Part shown: one piece after another, positions 1 through 8,209 of the stretch
How the letters are laid out: each line of letters starts with the position of its first letter
Numbering within the stretch: the first letter of the stretch is position 1
Source: Microbacterium azadirachtae
GTDB taxonomy: Bacteria > Actinomycetota > Actinomycetes > Actinomycetales > Microbacteriaceae
Assembly: GCF_000956545.1 (NCBI RefSeq)
Contig: NZ_JYIT01000050.1
Coordinates: 1 to 34,104 of the forward strand
DNA length: 34,104 nucleotides
Direction of reading: 5' to 3'
Program-made: the position numbers and the translations under genes
The notes under the pieces: generated by a model
The model's input: only the letters and a program-made list of their open reading frames with translations
Databases searched by the model: none
What the model was told of the DNA's origin: nothing

Positions 1-2
1 GG

Positions 3-3000
3 GGAGGGCTGTTCGACGGGGAGGATCCGCACCCGGGGTCGGTCGCGATCGGGACCGTGCCGCATCCGATGCCGCTGGACGATGCGTGGATCATCTTCAC
101 GTCCGGATCCACCGGCGTGCCCAAGGGCGTGGCCGTCACGCACCGCTCCGCCGCCGCGTTCGTCGACGCCGAGGCGAATCTGTTCCTTCAGGGCGCGCCG
201 ATCGGCCCGGGCGACCGCGTGCTCGCCGGCCTGTCGGTCGCGTTCGACGCCTCGTGCGAGGAGATGTGGCTGGCCTGGCGCTACGGCGCGTGCCTGGTGC
301 CGGCGCCGCGCGCCCTGGTCCGCTCGGGTGAGGATCTGGGCCCGTGGCTGCTCGGGCACGGCATCACCGTGGTCTCGACGGTCCCCACGCTGGCCGCGCT
401 CTGGCCGCAGGACGCGATCGAGAACCTCCGGCTGCTGATCTTCGGCGGAGAGGCGCTGCCTCCCGAGCTCGCGGCGCGCCTGGTGGGGGAGGACCGCGAG
501 GTCTGGAACACCTACGGACCCACCGAGGCCACGGTCGTCGCGTGCGCCGCGGAGATGGACGGTGAGGCCCTGCGCGCCGGCGAACCGGTGCGGATCGGCC
601 TGCCGCTGGACGGCTGGGAGCTGGCGGTCGTGGACGGCGCAGGTGATCGCGTCGCCGAGGGCGAAGTGGGCGAGCTCGTCATCGGCGGCGTGGGGCTGGC
701 GCGGTACCTGGATCCGGCCAAGGATGCGGAGAAGTACGCGCCGATGCCGTCGCTGGGCTGGGAGCGCGCATACCGCTCCGGCGACCTGGTGCGGTTCGAG
801 CAGGCGGGGCTCGTGTTCCAGGGGCGTGCCGACGACCAGGTCAAGATCGGCGGGCGGCGCATCGAGCTCGGCGAGGTGGAGGCGGCGCTGCAGAACCTCA
901 CCGCGGTGACCGCGGCGACGGTGGTCGTGCAGCGCAGCGAGGGCGGGATCCCGCTGCTGGTCGGTTACGTCGTGCCCACGGAGGGCTTCGACCGCCAGGT
1001 CGCGCGGGCCGAGCTCGCGGAGACCCTCCCGGCGCCGCTCATCCCGCTGCTGGCGGTCATGGACGAGCTGCCCGTGCGCACCTCGGGCAAGGTCGACAAG
1101 GCCGCGCTGCCGTGGCCGCTCACGGATCCGGACGCCGACGACTCGACGCTCACCGGCACCGCGGCGTGGCTCGCCGAGCAGTGGTTCGCCGTGCTCGGCA
1201 CGCGGCCGCTCGACGAGGACGCCGACTTCTTCCAGCTCGGCGGCGGCTCGCTCGCGGCCGCCCAGCTCGTGACCCGGATCCGCTCCCGGGCGCCGGAGTT
1301 CACGATGGCCGACGTGTACGACCTGCCGCGTCTGCGTCGCATGGCCGACGCCGTCGAGGCCGAGGCGGGTGACGAGGAGCCGGAGCCGGGCGAGTTCCAC
1401 GAGTCCCGGCCCACCCCGCGGCGCATGCAGTGGATCCAGACCCTGCTCGGCGTCCCGCTGTTCGTGCTGGGCGGGATCCGCTGGGTGCTGTGGCTGCTGA
1501 CCGGCAGCGCGATCCTGCACCTGGTGCCGGGCTTCGCCTGGCTGCCGGCGGCACCGCTGTGGCTCATTGTGGTCGGACTGGTGGTCTTCGCGACCCCTTT
1601 CGGCCGGATGGCGATCGCGGCGGTCGCCGCGCGGCTGCTGCTCGCGGGGGTGCGCGCCGGCGACCATCCGCGCGGCGGCGGCGTGCACCTGCGGCTGTGG
1701 CTCGCGGAGCAGGTCAGCCACCAGATCGATCCGGTCGGCTTCGCGGGCGCCCCGTGGGTCAGCTACTACGCGCGCGCCCTCGGGGCGAAGATCGGCCCCG
1801 ACGTCGACCTGCACACGCTGCCGCCGGTCACCGGCATGCTCGACATCGGCCGCGGCGCGGCGATCGAGCCGGAGGTCGACCTCTCCGGCTACTGGATCGA
1901 CGGCGACGTCGTGCGCATCGGAGGGATCCGGATCGGCGCGGGATCGGTGGTCGGGGCCCGCAGCACACTCGCCCCCGGCACGCGCATCGGCCGCGGCGCC
2001 GAGGTCGCGCCCGGCTCCGCCGTGTTCGGCCGGGTGCGCGCCGGGCAGCGCTGGGCCGGATCGCCCGCCGTGCGGGTCGGGGGCAAGTCGGCGCCGCTCG
2101 CGCCAGAGCGCCCGCCGGCGCCGCGCCGCTGGCTGTGGGCATATGCCGCATCGAGCATGGGTCTCGGGCTGCTTCCGGTCGTGGCCTTCGCCGTGGGAGC
2201 GCTCGTGCTCGTGCAGGGCGCGCGCGGCGCCGCCTCGCTCGCCGACGCGATCCCCGGACTGGCCATCTGGCTGGTGCCGTCGGTGCTGGTCACGGGACTC
2301 GTGTTCGCCGCACTCGTGGTGACGGCCACACGACTGCTCGCGGTCGGATTGCGCGAGGGGATCCACCCCGTCCGCGGCCGGGTCGCCTGGCAGGCGTGGA
2401 CGACCGAGCGCCTGCTCGACTCCGCGCGCACCCTGCTGTTCCCGCTGTACGCGAGCCTGATCACGCCGATGTGGCTGCGGCTGCTGGGCGCGAAGGTCGG
2501 ATCCGAGGTCGAGATCTCGACGGTGCTGCTCATCCCGTCGATGACGACGATCGACGACGGCGCCTTCCTCGCGGACGACACCATGGTCGCGTCCTACGAG
2601 CTCGGCGGCGGATGGATGCGCATCGCGGCGGCACGCATCGGCAAGCGTGCGTTCCTCGGCAACTCCGGCATGGCCGGCGCGGGGCACAAGGTGCCCAAGG
2701 ACGGCCTGGTCGCGGTGCTCTCGGTCGCCCCCGACAAGGCCAAGGCGGGATCCTCGTGGCTGGGATCGCCGCCGGTGCGGCTGCGTCGCGTCGTGAACGA
2801 GTCGGATCTCGAACGCACCTACCGCCCGCGCGCCTCGCTGCGGGTCGCCCGCGGCCTCTGGGAGCTGTGCCGCCTCGTGCCGGTGATCCTCACCTGCGCG
2901 CTCGGTCTCGCCGTGCTCCTCGTGCTCGCCGCCCTCGCCTCCTCCCTCGGACCGGGCTGGGCCGTGGTGCTCTCGGGCGTCGTGCTGCTGGCGGCGGGAG

Positions 3001-3554
3001 CGGTCGCCGCGGCGTTCGCGACCGCGGCGAAGTGGATCTTCGTGGGTCCGATCCGCCCGGGGGAGCATCCGTTGTGGTCGAGCTTCGTGTGGCGCACCGA
3101 GGTCGCCGACACGTTCACCGAGATGATGGCCGCGCCGTGGTTCGCGAACGCGGCGGCCGGCACCCCGGCGCTCGCCATTTGGCTGCGGACCCTCGGCGCG
3201 AAGATCGGTCGCGGCGTGTGGACCGACAGCTACTGGCTTCCCGAGCCCGACCTGGTCACGCTCGGCGACGGGGCGACCGTCAACCGCGGCTGCGTGGTGC
3301 AGACGCACCTCTTCCACGACCGGGTCATGAGCATCGACACGGTGACGCTCGAGGCGGGCGCGACGCTCGGCCCGCACAGCGTGATCCTGCCGGCCGCCAC
3401 GATCGGCTCGGACGCCACGGTCGGGCCCGCATCCCTGGTGATGCGCGGCGAGAGCGTGCCGGTCGGCAGCCGGTGGAGCGGCAACCCGATCGGACCCTGG
3501 CGCGCGGTGAAGGTGCGCACCTACCAGGCCGCCGAATGCCGGCTCTCGCAGTGA
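3..3554 (+). CDS. Pls/PosA-type non-ribosomal peptide synthetase, 5'-partial
   Basis: This is a single-module NRPS of the epsilon-poly-lysine synthetase (Pls) type, which activates one amino acid and joins copies without a classical condensation domain. The frame is open to the left edge, so the N-terminus is missing; the GTG at 57 is internal. Numbering from that GTG, A-domain cores are visible: FTSGSTGVPKG (about 14-24), FDASCEEMW (about 63), NTYGPTEATV (about 149), YRSGDL (about 241), GRADDQVKIGGRRIELGE (about 255) and a TSGKVDK core (about 343). The carrier motif LGGGSL has its phosphopantetheine Ser at residue 398 (codon 1248-1250). After about 455 come three rounds of TM helices plus left-handed beta-helix (hexapeptide) sequence, each around a GAK(I/V)G motif, matching the Pls terminal region (TIGR02353-type). 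The amino acid used cannot be told from this. The PPTase at 7466-8020 is a plausible activator. Confidence 0.93.
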   Translation, partial: GGLFDGEDPHPGSVAIGTVPHPMPLDDAWIIFTSGSTGVPKGVAVTHRSAAAFVDAEANLFLQGAPIGPGDRVLAGLSVAFDASCEEMWLAWRYGACLVPAPRALVRSGEDLGPWLLGHGITVVSTVPTLAALWPQDAIENLRLLIFGGEALPPELAARLVGEDREVWNTYGPTEATVVACAAEMDGEALRAGEPVRIGLPLDGWELAVVDGAGDRVAEGEVGELVIGGVGLARYLDPAKDAEKYAPMPSLGWERAYRSGDLVRFEQAGLVFQGRADDQVKIGGRRIELGEVEAALQNLTAVTAATVVVQRSEGGIPLLVGYVVPTEGFDRQVARAELAETLPAPLIPLLAVMDELPVRTSGKVDKAALPWPLTDPDADDSTLTGTAAWLAEQWFAVLGTRPLDEDADFFQLGGGSLAAAQLVTRIRSRAPEFTMADVYDLPRLRRMADAVEAEAGDEEPEPGEFHESRPTPRRMQWIQTLLGVPLFVLGGIRWVLWLLTGSAILHLVPGFAWLPAAPLWLIVVGLVVFATPFGRMAIAAVAARLLLAGVRAGDHPRGGGVHLRLWLAEQVSHQIDPVGFAGAPWVSYYARALGAKIGPDVDLHTLPPVTGMLDIGRGAAIEPEVDLSGYWIDGDVVRIGGIRIGAGSVVGARSTLAPGTRIGRGAEVAPGSAVFGRVRAGQRWAGSPAVRVGGKSAPLAPERPPAPRRWLWAYAASSMGLGLLPVVAFAVGALVLVQGARGAASLADAIPGLAIWLVPSVLVTGLVFAALVVTATRLLAVGLREGIHPVRGRVAWQAWTTERLLDSARTLLFPLYASLITPMWLRLLGAKVGSEVEISTVLLIPSMTTIDDGAFLADDTMVASYELGGGWMRIAAARIGKRAFLGNSGMAGAGHKVPKDGLVAVLSVAPDKAKAGSSWLGSPPVRLRRVVNESDLERTYRPRASLRVARGLWELCRLVPVILTCALGLAVLLVLAALASSLGPGWAVVLSGVVLLAAGAVAAAFATAAKWIFVGPIRPGEHPLWSSFVWRTEVADTFTEMMAAPWFANAAAGTPALAIWLRTLGAKIGRGVWTDSYWLPEPDLVTLGDGATVNRGCVVQTHLFHDRVMSIDTVTLEAGATLGPHSVILPAATIGSDATVGPASLVMRGESVPVGSRWSGNPIGPWRAVKVRTYQAAECRLSQ

Positions 3555-3602
3555 GGCGCGGAACGGCGCGCATCGGGCGTCGGGATCTGTGAGCATGGAA
3601 CG

Positions 3603-4997
3603 GTGAGCCCCGACGACTACACCCCGCACAGCGGGGACCGCCGCTACCGCGTCGAGCACTACGACCTGACGATCGACTACCGGCTCAGCACCAACCGGCT
3701 CGACGCCGTCGCCGTGGTGCACGGTCGCGTGGTCGAGCCGACCAAGTCCGTGTCGTTCGACCTCGTCGGGCTCCGCGCGACCAAGGTGCAGGCCGCCCGT
3801 GGCGGTGTCGCGGGCGGCAAGGGCGGCCGGATCGGCTTCACCCAGACCGACCGCAAGCTCAAGGTCGCGTTCGGCCGCGAGCTCTCGGCAGGGGACCCGT
3901 TCGAGCTCACGATCGCATACGGCGGGGCGCCGCGCCCGCGCCGCACGCGCTGGGGGACGCTCGGCTGGGAGGAGCTGGAGGACGGCGCGATCGTCGCCTC
4001 GCAGCCCATCGGCGCGCCGTCGTGGTTCCCCTGCAACGACCACCCGAGCGACAAGGCGACCTATCGCTTCACCGTCACCACCGATCCCGGGTACACGGTC
4101 GCCGCGGCCGAACCCATCTCGACGGCGACGAAGGGCGGGCGCACGACATGGGTGTTCGAGCGCTCCGCTCCGACCCCGACCTACCTCGCGACCGTGCAGA
4201 TCGGGAAGTATGTCGCGCGCGGCATGGATGTCGCGGGCGTCGAGGGACAGGTGCTGCACCCCGCCGCGCTCGCCGGACGCGTGGACGCGGATCTGGCTCC
4301 GCTGCCGCGCATGATGGGCGTGTTCACCGAGGCGTTCGGCGACTACCCGCTGCCCTCGTACCGCCTGGTGGTCACCGCCGACGACCTGGAGATCCCGCTC
4401 GAGGCGCAGGGGATGGGCGTCTTCGGGGCGAACCACATCGACGGCCGGGGAAGCCTGGAGCGCCTCATCGCGCACGAGCTCGCGCACCAGTGGTTCGGCA
4501 ACAGCGTGGGGGTCGCGCGTTGGCGCGACATCTGGCTGAACGAGGGCTTCGCCTGCTACGCGGAGTGGATCTGGTCCGAGCGCAGCGGCGGTCACACGGC
4601 GCAGGCGAAGGCGCTGGGGCACTGGGCGGCGCTCGCCGCGGAGCCTCAGGATCTCGTGCTCTCGGACCCGGGTCCGGAGCTCATGTTCGACGACCGCGTC
4701 TACAAGCGCGGCGCCCTGCTGCTGCATGCGCTGCGGCTCACCGTGGGCGACGACGTGTTCTTCCGGATCCTGCGCACCTGGACCCAGCGGTTCGGGGGCG
4801 GCACCGCGGCCACGGAGGACTTCCGGGTGCTGGCGGCCTCGGTGGCCGGGCGGCGGCTCGAGGCCTTCTTCGATGCCTGGCTCGATGCGCCCGCCCTGCC
4901 GGCCCTGCCGGAGGCGCCCGAAGGCGCGGCCGGGATCGAGCCCGCACCGGTGACTCAGGCGCTGAACGTGAATCCGCGCGCCGCGAGCGGCGACTGA
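3603..4997 (+). CDS. M1 family zinc metallopeptidase (short form)
   Basis: This is a gluzincin aminopeptidase of family M1. The zinc motif HELAH (His291, Glu292, His295) is followed by the third ligand Glu314 in WLNEGFACYAE, with the usual 18-residue spacing. The substrate N-terminus loop (GAMEN in classical members) is changed to EAQGMGVFG. At 464 aa it keeps the N-terminal beta domain and catalytic domain but lacks the long C-terminal domain of PepN-type enzymes, and there is no signal peptide. The GTG start is used because the ATG at 3595 hits a stop after three codons. It lies 48 nt after the Pls-like synthetase and is probably cotranscribed. A role in trimming or degrading the synthetase product is possible but inferred only from position. 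Confidence 0.93.
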   Translation: MSPDDYTPHSGDRRYRVEHYDLTIDYRLSTNRLDAVAVVHGRVVEPTKSVSFDLVGLRATKVQAARGGVAGGKGGRIGFTQTDRKLKVAFGRELSAGDPFELTIAYGGAPRPRRTRWGTLGWEELEDGAIVASQPIGAPSWFPCNDHPSDKATYRFTVTTDPGYTVAAAEPISTATKGGRTTWVFERSAPTPTYLATVQIGKYVARGMDVAGVEGQVLHPAALAGRVDADLAPLPRMMGVFTEAFGDYPLPSYRLVVTADDLEIPLEAQGMGVFGANHIDGRGSLERLIAHELAHQWFGNSVGVARWRDIWLNEGFACYAEWIWSERSGGHTAQAKALGHWAALAAEPQDLVLSDPGPELMFDDRVYKRGALLLHALRLTVGDDVFFRILRTWTQRFGGGTAATEDFRVLAASVAGRRLEAFFDAWLDAPALPALPEAPEGAAGIEPAPVTQALNVNPRAASGD

Positions 4998-5012
4998 CCG
5001 GGCTCTGCCGGA

Positions 5013-6434
5013 TCAGGCCGGGTCGCCGTCGGTGCGGCCGATCCGCGCGAGCGACCGGTCGAACACCGTGAGGAGCAGGAACACGGTGGCGATCCCCACG
5101 ACGACCCAGCCGAGCACGTGCAGGCCCTCCGTGGTCGCCCGCGCTCCGTAGACGTTGCCGTAGATCACCGACGAGACGATGGCGCCGAGATAGAAGAACG
5201 TGCGCAGCAGGCCCGCCGAGGAGGCGATGCGCGCGGGCTCGGCCTGGAAGTACAGCGCGTTCTGGATCGCGAGGTTGTTCAGGCCCTGCGGGATCCCGAG
5301 CACCAGCATCGCCAGCACCAGGAACCAGATCGGCGAGGTGCCCGTCATGAACAGCACGAGGATCCCGGCGATCAGCTGGGCGGCGGATCCGACCAGCAGC
5401 TTGCCGACCACCTCGGGACGCCGGCCGAATGCGAGGGCGACCGCGATGCCGGTGGCGAACACCGGGAGCAGCACGAGTCCGGCGACCGTGGGGGAGAGGC
5501 CGCGACCGTCCTCGAGCCACTGCGTGAAGCCGTAGACGAACGTGTACGAGATGGTCGCGGTCAGCAGCGAGCGCACGTAGCTGCGCAGCAGCGGTCCGTT
5601 GCCGGAGAGCACGCGCACGTCGATGAACGGGTCCGCGGTGCGGCGCTCCCACCACACGAAGAGCGCGCCCGTGGCGACGGCGACGACGAGCAGCCACACC
5701 AGCGCCGGAGCGATGTTCTGCAGGAAGACGAGCAGGGAGAGCATCGCGACGGCGAACAGCAGGATGCCGATCCCGTCGATGCGCGGCCGATCCTCGGGTG
5801 CGGGCTCCAGCCCCGTCCGCCGCGGGAGGAAGAGGGCGCCGAGCAGCAGCGTCGCGAGTCCGAGCGGCACGTTCACCGCGAACGTGGCGCGCCAGCCCCA
5901 GGCGCCGATGAGCACGCCGCCGAGCGCGGGGGCGACCACGGCGATCGTCTGGGTGGTCACGGACAGCAGGGTCAGGATCCCGGCCGGCGAGGCGAGGCCG
6001 GTGCGCTGACCCTCCGCGCGGATCATGTGCATCGCGGCGGGGTAGCCGGCGCAGGTGCCGAGGCCCAGGATGACGCGCGCCGCCACGAGCCACCAGATGC
6101 TGTCGCGGTTCTCGGGGGCGAGCAGGCCGATCGCGCCGGCGCCCGCCACGAGCACGGCGCCGATCAGGAACAGCGAGCGCACGCCGAAGATGTCGACGAG
6201 CCGGCCGACGAGCGGCTGTCCGATCGCGGTGGCGAGGTAGAGGCTCGACACCAGCCACACCGTCTCACGCGCAGGTGCGCCCAGGGCGAGACCGATCGGC
6301 GTGAGCGCGACCGCGATGATCGCGGTGTTGATCGGGTTGAGGATCGCCCCCACCATCATCGGCGCGAGCAGCCGCCGATCGAAGCGCCCCTCCGGGGGCG
6401 GGCCGCCGAGGGGTGCTGTGGGCGTCCGCGTCAC
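5013..6434 (-). CDS. MFS multidrug efflux transporter, DHA2 (EmrB/QacA-like) type
   Basis: This 473-aa integral membrane protein has about 14 predicted TM segments. It contains the MFS A-motif-like stretch GRLVDIFGVRSLFLIG between TM2 and TM3, and an ALGGVLIGAWGWRATFAVNVPLG stretch characteristic of the DHA2 family. The GTG start at 6434 overlaps the stop of the upstream marR gene in a GTGA arrangement, so the two are translationally coupled. The open frame continues much further upstream but there it is antisense to marR and not coding. Regulation by the adjacent MarR protein is the natural reading, with export of a toxic compound as the likely role; the substrate is unknown. It ends 15 nt from the convergent M1 peptidase gene, with no obvious terminator between. 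Confidence 0.92.
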   Translation of the reverse strand: MTRTPTAPLGGPPPEGRFDRRLLAPMMVGAILNPINTAIIAVALTPIGLALGAPARETVWLVSSLYLATAIGQPLVGRLVDIFGVRSLFLIGAVLVAGAGAIGLLAPENRDSIWWLVAARVILGLGTCAGYPAAMHMIRAEGQRTGLASPAGILTLLSVTTQTIAVVAPALGGVLIGAWGWRATFAVNVPLGLATLLLGALFLPRRTGLEPAPEDRPRIDGIGILLFAVAMLSLLVFLQNIAPALVWLLVVAVATGALFVWWERRTADPFIDVRVLSGNGPLLRSYVRSLLTATISYTFVYGFTQWLEDGRGLSPTVAGLVLLPVFATGIAVALAFGRRPEVVGKLLVGSAAQLIAGILVLFMTGTSPIWFLVLAMLVLGIPQGLNNLAIQNALYFQAEPARIASSAGLLRTFFYLGAIVSSVIYGNVYGARATTEGLHVLGWVVVGIATVFLLLTVFDRSLARIGRTDGDPA

Positions 6435-6883
6435 GGCAGCATCCGCTCCAGCAGCGCGGTGGCGGCGGAGATCGTCCGCAGCTCGCTCGCGTCGAGGCCG
6501 TCGAGGGCGTGCTCGAGCCAGGCCGCGGCCGAGTCCTTCTGACCCTCGACCCTGGCGCGTCCGGCAGCGGTGAGTTCGATGATCTGGCGGCGGCCGTCGC
6601 CAGGGTCCTGGTTGCGCGTGATCAGCCCGAGGGTCTCCAGCGCGTCGACGGTGGCCGCCATGGACTGCGGCCGCACGCGCTCGGCGGTGGCCAGGGCGCT
6701 CACGGTCGAGACGCCGCCCTTGCCGAGACGGGCGAGGGCGGAGGCCTGCGACGGCGTGATCGTCTCGTCCGCGCCGGCCTCCCGGAACTGCCGGAGCAGA
6801 CGCGCGACGACGGCGCGCAGATCCAGGGCGGTCTGCAGGGCGCTCACAGCGGATGCATCGGCGACGGGCGGCTTCTCGGTCAT
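6431..6883 (-). CDS. MarR family transcriptional regulator
   Basis: This 150-aa winged-helix repressor has the MarR layout: an N-terminal dimerisation helix, a helix-turn-helix around LARLGKGGVSTVSALATAERVRPQSMAATVDALETLG, and a wing ending ITRNQDPGDGRRQIIELTAAGR, the typical MarR wing-to-helix junction. It heads an operon with the MFS transporter (overlap of stop and start). The promoter is unusually clear on the minus strand: -35 TAGACA (6918-6913), 17-bp spacer, -10 TAGACT (6895-6890), then 6 nt to the ATG, so the mRNA is probably leaderless. A palindrome covers the -10, which suggests autorepression. Confidence 0.93.
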   Translation of the reverse strand: MTEKPPVADASAVSALQTALDLRAVVARLLRQFREAGADETITPSQASALARLGKGGVSTVSALATAERVRPQSMAATVDALETLGLITRNQDPGDGRRQIIELTAAGRARVEGQKDSAAAWLEHALDGLDASELRTISAATALLERMLP

Positions 6884-6886
6884 ATC

Positions 6887-6920
6887 GACAGTCTAGACTG
6901 CACAGTTGTACCTGTCTAAT
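6887..6920. promoter_or_regulatory. Divergent promoter region with MarR operator-like dyads
   Basis: The 53-bp gap between marR and the isochorismatase-like gene holds a perfect 12-bp palindrome, CAGTCTAGACTG (6889-6900), directly over the marR -10. A wider dyad TAGAC/GTCTA has arms at 6894-6898 and 6914-6918. For the plus-strand gene a -10-like TCTAAT lies at 6915-6920, but its -35 is poor. Overlap of both promoters by symmetric sites suggests that MarR controls itself, the MFS gene and the divergent gene together. Confidence 0.6.
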
Positions 6921-6936
6921 AACGAAAGGTGAGCCG

Positions 6937-7521
6937 ATGACCACTGCACTTCTGCTCCTGGACTTCCAGAACGGCATCGCAGGTCGCTTCGCCGAAGCGG
7001 GCTCCGATGTCATCGCGCACGCGGGGCGCGCGCTCTCGGCGGCGCGCTCGGCGGGCATCCCCGTGGTGTTCGTCCGCGTCGCGTTCCGCGAGGGCTTCCC
7101 GGAGGCGGCCGCACGGAACAAGGCCTTCGGCGGCATCGCGAACTCGCCGCAGGCGCCCCACATGACCGAGGACGCGGAGGCGACGCAGATCATCGCCGCG
7201 CTCGCCCCGCGCCCTGCGGAGCCGGTCGTCGTGAAGCGCCGCTACGGCGCGTTCGCGTCGGATCTCGATGTCGTTCTGCGCGGGCTCGGCGCGACGGATC
7301 TCGTGGTGGCCGGCGTCTCGACGAGCGGTGCCGTGCTGAGCACGGTGCGCGAGGCCGCCGACCGCGACTTCGGCCTCACCGTGCTCGCCGATGCCTGCGC
7401 GGATCAGGATCCGGAAGTGCACCGCGTGCTGCTCGAGAAGGTCTTCCCGCGTCAGGCCGAGGTCGTCACCGTCGACGCGTGGGCGTCGCGGCTGAGCGCG
7501 GACGGCGCACCGCGAGGCTGA
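6937..7521 (+). CDS. Isochorismatase-like (cysteine hydrolase superfamily) protein lacking the catalytic Cys
   Basis: This 194-aa protein has the isochorismatase/nicotinamidase fold. The catalytic Asp (Asp9, LLDFQNG) and Lys (Lys100, VVKRRYG) are present. The nucleophile loop reads GVSTSGAV, so Ala132 stands where active members have Cys. I recall a subfamily with the GxSTSGxVLST form, so this may be a fixed change rather than damage; hydrolase activity by the usual thioester route should be absent. The ATG at 6937 is preceded by AAAGGTGAG, a good ribosome site. It is transcribed divergently from marR and probably shares its control. Its last 56 nt overlap the convergent PPTase gene. Confidence 0.88.
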   Translation: MTTALLLLDFQNGIAGRFAEAGSDVIAHAGRALSAARSAGIPVVFVRVAFREGFPEAAARNKAFGGIANSPQAPHMTEDAEATQIIAALAPRPAEPVVVKRRYGAFASDLDVVLRGLGATDLVVAGVSTSGAVLSTVREAADRDFGLTVLADACADQDPEVHRVLLEKVFPRQAEVVTVDAWASRLSADGAPRG

Positions 7522-8020
7522 CGAGGAGCTCGGCTCCGGCCGGGACCGGCAGGATCCGGTACTCCCCGCCGCCGGGGACCGTCGCCGTGTCCTCCCCGGT
7601 GAACCGAACCCGGTCCGGGGGCACGAGCAGTCCGCGCCCGTCCGCCTTGAGCACGGCCTCGATCTGCGTCCATCTGCGCAGATCCGGCGGATCGGCGGGA
7701 GCGAACAGGGCGGCGAGGTCGGGCGCGGCCGCGGCGGGCTCGGCGTCGATGCCGAGCGCCGTGACGTCGTCCGCGCCGGCGACGGCCACGACCGTCCAGG
7801 GGTCGGCATAGGCGACGCTCGCGCGCACCGGCGCCGACGGCAGCACCGGCCGGCCGTGCGGCCCGCCGCACACGGGGCAGCGGCGCTCGATGCGCAGGTC
7901 GGATCCCGGCGCGAGCTCGGCGGCCAGCGCGCGGATCAGGGCGTCGGCGGTCTCCCGCGGGTCGCCGGGACCGAGGGGCGCCCAGGCGACCCGTACCCCC
8001 TCGATCGTCGTCCGCCGCAC
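7466..8020 (-). CDS. 4'-phosphopantetheinyl transferase-like protein (Sfp type)
   Basis: This 184-aa protein would transfer the phosphopantetheine arm of CoA to carrier-protein serines. Two Sfp-family motifs are visible: GIDAEP, with Asp and Glu as Mg2+ ligands, and W-T-Q-I-E-A-V-L-K, giving the Glu-x3-Lys of the second motif. A CPVCGGPHGRP stretch matches the conserved C..CG..HGKP region near the N-terminus of Sfp-like enzymes. The GTG start is supported by a leaderless layout on the minus strand: -10 TACGCT (8032-8027), 6 nt, GTG. It is shorter than Sfp itself (about 224 aa). Proximity suggests it serves the Pls-like synthetase, the only carrier-domain protein in the window. Its 3' end overlaps the convergent hydrolase-like gene. 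Confidence 0.82.
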   Translation of the reverse strand: MRRTTIEGVRVAWAPLGPGDPRETADALIRALAAELAPGSDLRIERRCPVCGGPHGRPVLPSAPVRASVAYADPWTVVAVAGADDVTALGIDAEPAAAAPDLAALFAPADPPDLRRWTQIEAVLKADGRGLLVPPDRVRFTGEDTATVPGGGEYRILPVPAGAELLVSLAVRRPRSAATPTRRR

Positions 8021-8122
8021 TCGACCAGCGTAGGGCCGGCGCACGAGGGGCGAGGCCGGGAGGGGGCGCGGCTCGCGGGGTCCGGAGGCCGCGGCGATAA
8101 GTTGAAGCACGCAACAAACATC

Positions 8123-8174
8123 TTGCGCTCGCCGGGGAGGATCGCTATCGTCGGGTTGTCGAAGCGCTTCACCA
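8123..8174 (+). promoter_or_regulatory. Promoter and LacI-type operator of the regulator gene
   Basis: A candidate promoter has -35 TTGCGC (8123-8128), a 17-bp spacer and -10 TATCGT (8146-8151). Six bases downstream lies TGTCGAAGCGCTTCACCA (8157-8174), containing the perfect palindrome GAAGCGCTTC with a central CG, as bound by LacI-family proteins. Its match to the site before the binding-protein gene (9314-9331) suggests autoregulation by the adjacent LacI-type protein. Confidence 0.7.
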
Positions 8175-8209
8175 GCGCCTGTACCGACCGAAGAAGACCG
8201 GAGACGACG

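Noticed and set aside
5118..6542. Long plus-strand open frame (474 codons) opposite the MFS gene
   Set aside because: The product is an Arg/Glu/Gln/His-rich repetitive sequence typical of the antisense of a GC-rich membrane protein; the MFS frame has clear TM and family motifs.
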